Position numbers and translations under genes: made by a program. Below are positions 1 to 5,211 of a stretch of DNA of 6,698 bases, piece after piece (position 1 is the stretch's first letter; each line of letters opens with the position of its first letter). The notes under the pieces were generated by a model. It saw nothing but the letters and a program-made list of their open reading frames with translations, was not told the DNA's origin and searched no databases. The DNA comes from an uncultured Bacilli bacterium. GTDB taxonomy: Bacteria > Bacillota_I > Bacilli_A > RF39 > UBA660. Location of the stretch: the NCBI GenBank assembly GCA_947623975.1, contig CANQHY010000070.1:1-6698 (forward strand). Direction: 5' to 3'.

Positions 1-300
1 GATTGTAAAATCAAAAAAGGAACACTTGCTTATGAAGATTATAAATGTGAATTCATAAAAGAAAGGCATAGGCATAGATATGAATTTAATAATCAATACA
101 AAGAAATATTAGAAAAACATGGAATGGTTTTCTCTGGCATAAACGAACTTGCCAACTTAGTTGAAATAATCGAATATCCAAAACATCCTCATTTTATTGC
201 CTGTCAATTCCATCCAGAGTTCAAGTCTCGACCTACTAAAGCCCATCCTTTATTTAAATCATTCATAAAAGCTAGTTGCGAATATAAAAAGGATAAGTAA
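1..300 (+). CDS. pyrG: CTP synthase, C-terminal part (5' end outside window)
   Basis: This is the last 99 codons of CTP synthase, open at the left edge and ending in TAA. The full enzyme makes CTP from UTP, ATP and glutamine in the cytoplasm. The visible part is the end of the class I glutamine amidotransferase domain. It carries the family signature RHRHRYEFN (residues 22-30 of the visible part) and the GMVFSG segment (41-46). The QFHPEF motif (69-74) supplies the His and Glu of the Cys-His-Glu catalytic triad (H71, E73); the nucleophilic Cys lies upstream of the window. The tail after the SRPTKAHPLF motif is short, as usual for the family. The stop codon falls in the loop of a terminator hairpin. 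Nothing appears broken. Confidence 0.96.
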   Translation, partial: DCKIKKGTLAYEDYKCEFIKERHRHRYEFNNQYKEILEKHGMVFSGINELANLVEIIEYPKHPHFIACQFHPEFKSRPTKAHPLFKSFIKASCEYKKDK

Positions 301-320
301 TCATTTTGCTTATCCCTTTT
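287..320. terminator. Bidirectional intrinsic terminator between convergent genes
   Basis: GGATAAG (291-297) pairs perfectly with CTTATCC (309-315). With one bulged C (316) the stem extends through AAAA (287-290) and TTTT (317-320). The loop is 11 nt and contains the pyrG stop codon. On the plus strand the stem ends in TTTT followed by an AT-rich tract. On the minus strand it is followed by TTTTT. It can therefore serve both pyrG and the converging 323-1267 gene. Confidence 0.8.
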
Positions 321-322
321 AA

Positions 323-1267
323 TTAAATTTTAAAAAGTTTTTCAAAGATTTTTTTTATGAAATTTAAAATCATATTTATAATAGTCTCTTTATCTTTATT
401 ATCATTATTTGTATCATTGTCATCATAATTATTATTATCTTCTTTTAGTTCTTCCTTTTTAGGATAAACATTAATCCAATCACTATTATAGGCAATGTAA
501 TATTTATCTATTTTATACCAAGTATAACCATCATTTTCTATTTTATCTTCATAATTATAGATAGCTGGTTTAATATATCCTAAAACTTGACCATTTAAAG
601 AAGGTTCTTCTCTACATCTTAAATTGGAAACTTTCACTTCTAATTGATCATATTCTTCATTTTTCTCTACTGGTTTAAAGTCTTCAACCGGCAAAATTTC
701 TTTAGGTACATCTTTAAAATTACTACCACCTGTATTTATTATCTGTGTGAAATTTTTATCGACATAGAAGGCATCTTCTGGAATTAGACTCGTCTCATAA
801 GTAAAACACCAAGCACCATTTGAATTTTGAAGTAAACCGTAATATTTACCAAGATTGGCTGTTATATGAAAGTGATTTCCTGTAGCATTTCCATCTGTTC
901 CTTCCATAAGTAACATCGTCCCCTTTTTTAATACTTGACCTTTACTTATTTCTCTTAAATTATCTTCGTTCATGTGCGTTAAAGTTAAGTATAAGTAATC
1001 AGCTTCTTTTTTGTAAGGAATATATAACTTATTTACTGATTTTAATCTTACTGAATTTGTAACTGCTTCAGTATTAAGACCCAAAACCTCTTCTACTAAA
1101 AAATCATTTTGTGGTATAAAATAATCTCGTCCTGAATCCTTGCAAGCCTCATCCCATGGCATATCGGAATAATTATTACTGTTTTTCCAATCAGCAATAT
1201 GATTTCCCTGATTATAATTTTGGGTTATTTTCATATACTTAAAAGGATATATTGCGTACTCTTTCAT
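323..1267 (-). CDS. Endolysin-like M23-type peptidoglycan endopeptidase with SH3-like domain
   Basis: A 314-residue protein, probably a peptidoglycan-cleaving metallopeptidase of the M23 (LytM/lysostaphin-like) type. Residues 12-170 follow the layout of Firmicutes phage M23 proteins: MKITQ-Y (12-18), H23, then PWDEACKDSGRD (37-48) in the place of AIDFGGKDTGKD, H98 in THMN, and TDGNATGNHFHI (124-135) with the HxH metal motif H132/H134. QNSNGAWC and PEDAFYVD (163-170) are also typical of these phage enzymes. Likely Zn ligands are H23, D39 and H134, with H98/H132 catalytic (inference). Residues 209-268 resemble a bacterial SH3 wall-binding domain (NLRCREEPS, then DGYTWYKI). A D/N/K-rich linker (277-293) precedes an amphipathic helix (296-314). 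There is no signal peptide. The ATG has a good SD, GGGGTGAG (1271-1278). No holin or other phage gene is adjacent. Confidence 0.78.
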   Translation of the reverse strand: MKEYAIYPFKYMKITQNYNQGNHIADWKNSNNYSDMPWDEACKDSGRDYFIPQNDFLVEEVLGLNTEAVTNSVRLKSVNKLYIPYKKEADYLYLTLTHMNEDNLREISKGQVLKKGTMLLMEGTDGNATGNHFHITANLGKYYGLLQNSNGAWCFTYETSLIPEDAFYVDKNFTQIINTGGSNFKDVPKEILPVEDFKPVEKNEEYDQLEVKVSNLRCREEPSLNGQVLGYIKPAIYNYEDKIENDGYTWYKIDKYYIAYNSDWINVYPKKEELKEDNNNYDDNDTNNDNKDKETIINMILNFIKKIFEKLFKI

Positions 1268-1288
1268 TATCTCACCCCACTATAAATT

Positions 1289-1317
1289 ATGAGGTGACTC
1301 ATCCATTGCTAATTATA
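1289..1317 (-). promoter_or_regulatory. Possible promoter -10 and small dyad upstream of the M23-type gene
   Basis: On the minus strand a TATAAT hexamer lies at 1312-1317, with no convincing -35 at the right distance. Between it and the SD is a short dyad, ATGAG-N4-CTCAT (1289-1302). The dyad could be an operator or a small 5'-UTR hairpin. In DNA this AT-rich both elements could be chance. Confidence 0.3.
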
Positions 1318-1335
1318 TATGTTTATTTAAAAATT

Positions 1336-1363
1336 AAAACACACCCATATTCAGGTGTGTTTT
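1336..1363 (-). terminator. Intrinsic terminator downstream of tRNA-Ala
   Basis: A perfect 10-bp stem, AAAACACACC (1336-1345) with GGTGTGTTTT (1354-1363), closes an 8-nt loop. Read on the minus strand it ends in TTTTAATTTTT. It sits 37 nt beyond the tRNA 3' end and upstream of the M23-type gene. It should therefore stop tRNA (and any trmL read-through) transcripts and isolate the endolysin-like gene from them. Confidence 0.88.
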
Positions 1364-1400
1364 CTATTCTACTCGAAAATAAACGAGTTCTATACTTATT

Positions 1401-1476
1401 TGGTGGAGCATAGCGGGATCGAACCGCTGACCTCCACGGTGCAAACGTGGCGCTCTCCCAGCTGAGCTAATGCCCC
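1401..1476 (-). tRNA. tRNA-Ala, anticodon TGC, CCA encoded
   Basis: The minus strand reads as a complete 76-nt cloverleaf. The acceptor stem is GGGGCAT with ATGCTCC and contains the G3:U70 wobble pair that is the alanine identity element. The D arm has the TAGCTCAGCTGGGAGAGC pattern. The anticodon stem CCACG/CGTGG encloses the loop TTTGCAC, giving anticodon TGC (plus-strand 1441-1443). The T arm contains GGTTCGATCC. Discriminator A73 is followed by an encoded CCA (1401-1403). It reads GCA/GCG/GCU codons by wobble. Confidence 0.98.
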
Positions 1477-1494
1477 ATAACAAGCAACAGGATA

Positions 1495-1524
1495 ATAATA
1501 TCACAAATTGCTAATCATTGTCAA
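1495..1524 (-). promoter_or_regulatory. Promoter of tRNA-Ala
   Basis: On the minus strand a consensus -35 TTGACA (1519-1524) is followed after 18 nt by TATTAT (1495-1500). The -10 is preceded by TG at the extended -10 position (TGATATTAT). Predicted initiation near 1488 lies about 12 nt upstream of the mature tRNA 5' end. It lies just past the trmL stop and there is no terminator between them, so read-through from trmL is also possible. Confidence 0.8.
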
Positions 1525-1533
1525 CATTTTTTG

Positions 1534-2043
1534 TTAATCTATCATAATAAAATCCTTATCTTTATGTGGCTCTTCAAATAATAGACCATTATAATTTTGC
1601 TGTCTTAATACCTCATAAACTACTATTGCACAGCAATTACTTAAATTTAAGGCTCGAACATTACTAGTCATAGGTATACGCATACACCTATCAATATTGG
1701 GTCTTAAAATTTCTTTAGGAATACCAGTTGATTCTTTTCCGAAAACTAAATAAATATTTTTGTTTGTATCACTATAATCAAAGCTAGTATGGGGTTTATG
1801 ACCATATCTTGTAAAATAATAAAACTCTCCTTCGTTCTTGCTAAGGAAATCGTCGTAATTTTCATAGACAAAATACTCTAGTTTATCAATATAATTTACT
1901 CCACTTCGCTTTAATTTTGATTCGTCAAGTGAAAAACCTAAAGGTTTTATCAAATGAAGCCTAGTACCGGTAGCCACGCAAGTTCTCATGATATTTCCCG
2001 TGTTTTGAGGAATTTCCGGTTCATATAACACTATATTAATCAC
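1534..2043 (-). CDS. trmL: tRNA (cytidine/uridine-34-2'-O)-methyltransferase TrmL (SPOUT family)
   Basis: A 169-residue SPOUT-class RNA methyltransferase of typical TrmL length. In characterised members it 2'-O-methylates the wobble nucleotide of tRNA-Leu isoacceptors using S-adenosylmethionine, as a dimer. Visible motifs are PEIPQNTGNIMRTC (9-22, motif 1), LVFGKESTGIP (99-109, motif 2) and IPM followed by RALNLSN (123-136, motif 3). Motifs 2 and 3 form the C-terminal trefoil knot that binds AdoMet. Motif 3 has RALNLS where RSLNLS is commoner, a mild change. The start is GTG, since no other start gives the conserved N-terminus. GTG overlaps the TGA stop of the upstream gene (GTGA), and the SD GGTGGAG (2048-2054) lies inside that gene, so the two are probably translationally coupled. 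The adjacent tRNA-Ala is not a known TrmL substrate. Confidence 0.95.
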   Translation of the reverse strand: MINIVLYEPEIPQNTGNIMRTCVATGTRLHLIKPLGFSLDESKLKRSGVNYIDKLEYFVYENYDDFLSKNEGEFYYFTRYGHKPHTSFDYSDTNKNIYLVFGKESTGIPKEILRPNIDRCMRIPMTSNVRALNLSNCCAIVVYEVLRQQNYNGLLFEEPHKDKDFIMID

Positions 2044-2567
2044 TTAACTCCACCTTTTATTTCATATTCATCAAGAAGTCTAGCAACATCTCCAACACTG
2101 AGTTTATTTACATCCTTTTGAACTAAATCCAACACTTTTCCATCTCTAAATATAACAAAGGCAGGATAATTATTTAGTTTGACATTATCTGTGTATTTGC
2201 TATTAAAATCTTTATAAAAACTATTCTTATCCGTAATAGACGTAATATTTAAGTATATTGTATCCAAAAGATTATTTTCTTTTAGAAAATCTTTTAGGGA
2301 ACTTTCTAAATCCCTACAATTATCGTCGTTTGCTACACCTATATAAAGCAAGAAATCATCATGTTCCATCGCATAATTAGCAAAATCATTAATTTCTAGT
2401 TCACTTATCGTATCTCTTATAACTGGAATACTTTTAATATATTCCATACGTGTCTTATACCAGATGAATACTCCTACAACTATTATTATAGTAACAATAA
2501 ATATTGTCGAAAGCTTTACATAATTAATTTTGGGTACTACTCTTTCACTATCTTTCTTATCACTCAT
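2040..2567 (-). CDS. Membrane-anchored thioredoxin-fold protein with incomplete active site
   Basis: A 175-residue protein of unassigned function. Residues 1-16 are charged, 17-36 form one hydrophobic membrane segment (N-terminal anchor, probably N-in), and the rest is a thioredoxin-like domain. Signs of the fold are FLLYIG (72-77) as the central strand before the active site, a second strand, IYLNIT (104-109), and NYPAFVIFRDGKV (133-145), in which P135 is the expected cis-Pro. Related proteins carry a CxxC after the YIG strand. Here the first Cys position is D81 and only C84 remains (NDDNCR), so a classical disulfide exchange centre is absent. The ATG has SD AGGAG (2576-2580). It overlaps trmL by 4 bp and follows typA by 48 bp. 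It may be a redox-inactive or monothiol paralogue; the function is unknown. Confidence 0.75.
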   Translation of the reverse strand: MSDKKDSERVVPKINYVKLSTIFIVTIIIVVGVFIWYKTRMEYIKSIPVIRDTISELEINDFANYAMEHDDFLLYIGVANDDNCRDLESSLKDFLKENNLLDTIYLNITSITDKNSFYKDFNSKYTDNVKLNNYPAFVIFRDGKVLDLVQKDVNKLSVGDVARLLDEYEIKGGVK

Positions 2568-2586
2568 ACAACCATCTCCTAAAATA

Positions 2587-2595
2587 ATTATAACA
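2587..2595 (-). promoter_or_regulatory. Extended -10 promoter for the thioredoxin-like gene and trmL
   Basis: In the 48-bp gap downstream of typA the minus strand has TGTTATAAT, a perfect extended -10 (TATAAT at 2587-2592). No good -35 is present at 16-18 nt (the hexamer there is TTCTCT-like). Initiation near 2580 would give a leader of only about 13 nt, beginning at the SD. No terminator separates typA from this gene, so typA read-through may also contribute. Confidence 0.5.
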
Positions 2596-2615
2596 AATAA
2601 AATGGAAAAAGAGAA

Positions 2616-4424
2616 TTAGTTTCTACTATCAAATTTCTTTCTCTCAGTAGTATTTAAAATTCTCTTTCTTAGTCTTATAAAATGTGGAGTTACTTCTACT
2701 AACTCATCAGAATTAATATAGTCAAGGGCATATTCCAAAGATATTGGTCTAGGTCTTTTTAAAACGACGGTATGATCACTTCCAGCAGCACGAATATTTG
2801 TTAAATTTTTACCCTTTGTTACATTAACTGCCAAATCATTTTCACGAGTATGTTCACCTACTATCATTCCTTCATAAACTTCAGTTCCTGGTTCAATAAA
2901 CATAATACCGCGATCTTCTAGACCACCTAGAGAATAAGCGGTTGCTTTTCCTGCATCAATAGATACTAAAACACCAAGGCTTCTTTCACCAATCTCAATG
3001 TTTTCCATTTCTTTGTATTCCTTAAATGTATGATTTATAATTCCATATCCTTTAGTAAGTGTTAAGAAATTTGTCGTAAATCCGATTAAGCCGCGCGAAG
3101 GTATCGTATAAACTAATCTTACTTGCCCATTGACATTAGTCATACTTTCCATGTTAGCTCCACGTAATCCTAGTTGTTCGATTACATTTCCAATCGTATC
3201 TTCAGGGCATTCTATCTGTAATTCTTCATAAGGCTCTAACTTTTTGCCATTTTCTTCTTTAATTATAACTTTTGGTTTACTAACTTCTAGCTCAAAGCCT
3301 TCTCTTCGCATATTTTCAATAAGAATACCAAGATGAAGTTCTCCTCTTCCTGATACAATCCAACTTTCAGAATCGTTTGGTTCTACTTTCAAACTAACAT
3401 CCTTTTGCGTTTCTTTTATAAGTCTTTCTTCGATTTTTCTTGCTGTAAGTAATTTTCCGTCTTTTCCACAGAATGGTGAACTATTAGTTCCTATTGTCAT
3501 CTGCAATGTAGGTTCATCTATATGCAAAACAGGAAGGGGAAGATTACTATTAGAGTCGCAAATAGTCTCGCCTACTGAAATATCAGAAAGTCCAGCAACG
3601 GCTACGATATCTCCGGCTTCAGCCTGTTCAACCTCTATTTTTTTAAGTCCAAAATAGCCAAATAACTTTTGAATTCTGAACTGCTTTACCGTTTTATCAA
3701 GTCTTATACAATTTACTACTTGCCCTACCTTCATGACGCCATTATGAACTCTTCCAACACCTATTCTTCCAACAAAATCATTATAATCTAACAATGCTGG
3801 TTGAAACTGTAGAGGACTATTTACATCACCACTAGGTTCTGGTATTTCTGAAATTATATAATCAAGAAGGCCAGCGAAACCTTTTTCTTGAGTAGATAAG
3901 TCGTCACTTAAACTACTAGTACCATTTACAGCCGAAGCATATACTACTTTAAAATCCAACTGATCGTCATTAGCACCAAGTTCCATAAACAATTCTAAAA
4001 CTTCGTCTACAACCTCTTTACACCTTGCTGATGGTTTATCTACTTTATTGATAACGACAATTGGTTTTACTTTAGCTTCTAGAGCTTTCTTTAAAACGAA
4101 TCTAGTTTGAGGCATAGTTCCTTCATAGGCATCTACTACTAAAATAACGCCATCAACCATATTCATAATACGTTCAACTTCACCACCAAAATCAGCATGT
4201 CCTGGCGTATCCAATATATTTATACGATATCCGTTATAATCTACGGCCGTAGTTTTTGCTAGTATCGTTATTCCACGTTCTTTTTCAAGTTGGTTAGTAT
4301 CCATCGAAATGTTACTAGTATCCTCATTTTCTCTAAACGTACCAGTAAATTTCAAGATTTCGTCAACCAAAGTTGTCTTTCCATGGTCTACATGGGCAAT
4401 AATTGCTACGTTTCTTTTTTTCAT
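2616..4424 (-). CDS. typA: Ribosome-associated translational GTPase TypA/BipA
   Basis: A complete 602-residue TypA/BipA, an EF-G-like GTPase that binds the ribosome and supports growth under stress and ribosome assembly. The G domain shows G1 AHVDHGKT (10-17), the switch I signature RGITI (50-54), G3 DTPGH (72-76), G4 NKVD (126-129) and G5 SAVNG (164-168). It is followed by the beta-barrel domain II, the SPFCGK and SGRGELHLGILIENMRREGFE segments of domain III, and PSRGLIGF, VYEGMIVGEH and the KNLTNIRAAG/DELVEVTP stretch of the BipA C-terminal domain. I place the start at ATG 4424. A GTG 9 nt upstream is in frame but lacks a suitably spaced SD, whereas AAGTGAG (4433-4439) is 8 nt before the ATG. 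A clear promoter lies upstream. Confidence 0.97.
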   Translation of the reverse strand: MKKRNVAIIAHVDHGKTTLVDEILKFTGTFRENEDTSNISMDTNQLEKERGITILAKTTAVDYNGYRINILDTPGHADFGGEVERIMNMVDGVILVVDAYEGTMPQTRFVLKKALEAKVKPIVVINKVDKPSARCKEVVDEVLELFMELGANDDQLDFKVVYASAVNGTSSLSDDLSTQEKGFAGLLDYIISEIPEPSGDVNSPLQFQPALLDYNDFVGRIGVGRVHNGVMKVGQVVNCIRLDKTVKQFRIQKLFGYFGLKKIEVEQAEAGDIVAVAGLSDISVGETICDSNSNLPLPVLHIDEPTLQMTIGTNSSPFCGKDGKLLTARKIEERLIKETQKDVSLKVEPNDSESWIVSGRGELHLGILIENMRREGFELEVSKPKVIIKEENGKKLEPYEELQIECPEDTIGNVIEQLGLRGANMESMTNVNGQVRLVYTIPSRGLIGFTTNFLTLTKGYGIINHTFKEYKEMENIEIGERSLGVLVSIDAGKATAYSLGGLEDRGIMFIEPGTEVYEGMIVGEHTRENDLAVNVTKGKNLTNIRAAGSDHTVVLKRPRPISLEYALDYINSDELVEVTPHFIRLRKRILNTTERKKFDSRN

Positions 4425-4432
4425 TAATATCA

Positions 4433-4439
4433 CTCACTT
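4433..4439 (-). promoter_or_regulatory. Ribosome binding site deciding the typA start
   Basis: AAGTGAG on the minus strand lies 8 nt before ATG 4424. The alternative GTG start (4431-4433) would overlap this site and has only a weak GAAG further upstream. This favours the ATG and the N-terminus MKKRNVAII. Confidence 0.6.
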
Positions 4440-4444
4440 CTTCA

Positions 4445-4498
4445 AACTTTTACAATTATAACACGATACTTTCAAAAATCAATATTTTTGTAAAAGTT
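4445..4498. repeat. Perfect 11-bp inverted repeat flanking the typA promoter
   Basis: AACTTTTACAA (4445-4455) and its exact reverse complement TTGTAAAAGTT (4488-4498) are separated by 32 bp. The arms lie on either side of the typA -35/-10 pair, with centres 43 bp apart (about four helical turns). The inner arm touches the last base of the -10. The spacing and position suggest a paired operator rather than a terminator, since the loop is long, the stem is AU-rich and only the inner arm is in the typA transcript. Confidence 0.6.
4455..4482 (-). promoter_or_regulatory. typA promoter
   Basis: On the minus strand -35 TTGATT (4477-4482), a 16-nt spacer and TATAAT (4455-4460) within an extended -10 (TGTTATAAT). 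Initiation near 4448 gives a leader of about 24 nt. It sits inside the 11-bp inverted repeat described separately. Confidence 0.75.
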
Positions 4499-4533
4499 AA
4501 TTTAAAAAAATCAGAACAAATTCAATATAAAAA

Positions 4534-5088
4534 TTAAAAAATATAAAGTAAAATTATAAAAATTAGACCTGCTAAAATAGATAACATAATATTTCCCTTA
4601 CTATCTTTTTTACACAAATTAAATAGCTCTTCTTCACTCAAATTAGGATTATTTCTAATTAACTTATTAATACGGTATTTTACTTTTATAATATAGAGCT
4701 CATTTGTCTTGAAAAGATAATAAAAAAACAAGTAAACAGCAAACATTATTATAAACATTACAAACAAAGTATAAAAACCTAGGCTATTCAAAATAATTTC
4801 TAAACCATGTAATAAGAAAATCATATAATAGATAACTAATAAACTAAAAAAACTTACAATACCTTCATAATACATTTTTTTATAGAACAAATAAAGAAAA
4901 TTAAAGAATAAATATCCTAGCGAAATATTAAAAAAATTAAATTTTTTTTCTTTTATGTAGACCTCTAAAAGTCTAGATTCTAAAGTATTGCCTATTTTTT
5001 TTACCTCGTCATTTTCAAATAACGCACCACATCTTGGACAATACTTTGATCCATCTTTTATTTCTACTCCACAATTCTTGCATTTCAT
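4534..5088 (-). CDS. Zinc-ribbon membrane protein, DUF2628-like
   Basis: A 184-residue protein of unknown function. Residues 3-20 are a zinc ribbon of the CxxC-N10-CxxC type (C3, C6, C17, C20), expected in the cytoplasm. A charged linker leads to a hydrophobic region with segments at about 54-69, 77-93 and 105-126, and a C-terminal segment at 167-184. The stretch KKFNFFNISLGYLFFNFLYLFYKKMYYEG resembles the FN...YRKMY signature of DUF2628 membrane proteins, which often carry an N-terminal zinc ribbon. A polar loop (127-166) separates the last two segments. The ATG has SD AGGGAA (5095-5100) and its own promoter. It reads towards typA with no clear terminator in the 109-bp gap. It is divergent from the FAD-Rieske gene, but a functional link is not established. 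Confidence 0.78.
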   Translation of the reverse strand: MKCKNCGVEIKDGSKYCPRCGALFENDEVKKIGNTLESRLLEVYIKEKKFNFFNISLGYLFFNFLYLFYKKMYYEGIVSFFSLLVIYYMIFLLHGLEIILNSLGFYTLFVMFIIMFAVYLFFYYLFKTNELYIIKVKYRINKLIRNNPNLSEEELFNLCKKDSKGNIMLSILAGLIFIILLYIF

Positions 5089-5122
5089 AAAAGCTTCCCT
5101 ACCCTAAGTTAAACATATCATA

Positions 5123-5151
5123 ATTATAACAAATTACTATTATTTCGTTAA
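5123..5151 (-). promoter_or_regulatory. Promoter of the zinc-ribbon membrane protein gene
   Basis: On the minus strand -35 TTAACG (5146-5151), a 17-nt spacer and TATAAT (5123-5128) within TGTTATAAT, an extended -10. Initiation near 5116 leaves a leader of about 28 nt. The -35 lies inside one copy of the TTTCGTTAA direct repeat. Confidence 0.7.
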
Positions 5152-5163
5152 TTGTTTCGTTAA
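5143..5163. repeat. Tandem 9-bp direct repeat TTTCGTTAA in the divergent promoter region
   Basis: TTTCGTTAA occurs at 5143-5151 and again at 5155-5163, separated by TTG (12-bp period). The first copy covers the -35 of the zinc-ribbon gene promoter. The second is upstream of the presumed promoter of the FAD-Rieske gene. It may be a regulator binding site, but two copies of a 9-mer are limited evidence. Confidence 0.45.
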
Positions 5164-5188
5164 AAGATTAAAAATTTGTAAATTACTA

Positions 5189-5194
5189 CATAAT
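5189..5194 (+). promoter_or_regulatory. Possible -10 for the FAD-Rieske gene
   Basis: CATAAT matches the -10 consensus at 5 of 6 positions and lies 17 nt before the preferred TTG start. The hexamer 17 nt upstream (GATTAA) is a poor -35 and no TG extension is present, so the assignment is weak. Confidence 0.3.
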
Positions 5195-5200
5195 ATTAAT

Positions 5201-5207
5201 AGGTGAT
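5201..5207 (+). promoter_or_regulatory. Ribosome binding site deciding a TTG start
   Basis: AGGTGAT is fully complementary to the usual Gram-positive 16S 3' end and lies 4 nt before TTG 5212. The in-frame GTG at 5203-5205 is embedded in this SD and has no SD of its own, so the TTG is preferred. Confidence 0.7.
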
Positions 5208-5211
5208 TAAA

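Noticed and set aside
1305..1515. ATTGCTAAT present at 1305-1313 and 1507-1515, on both sides of the tRNA gene, as possible att or regulatory repeats
   Set aside because: Only 9 bp in very AT-rich DNA, not overlapping the tRNA 3' end, and with no integrase; most likely chance.
4431..4433. GTG as the start of typA
   Set aside because: There is no well-spaced SD, and ATG 4424 gives the usual TypA N-terminus with AAGTGAG 8 nt upstream.
4425..4533. A terminator or small RNA between the zinc-ribbon gene and typA
   Set aside because: No stable GC-containing stem with a following T-tract; apart from the typA RBS, promoter and 11-bp inverted repeat, the gap is plain AT-rich sequence.
5203..5205. 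GTG as the start of the FAD-Rieske gene
   Set aside because: It lies inside the AGGTGAT Shine-Dalgarno sequence and has no SD of its own; TTG 5212 is correctly spaced.
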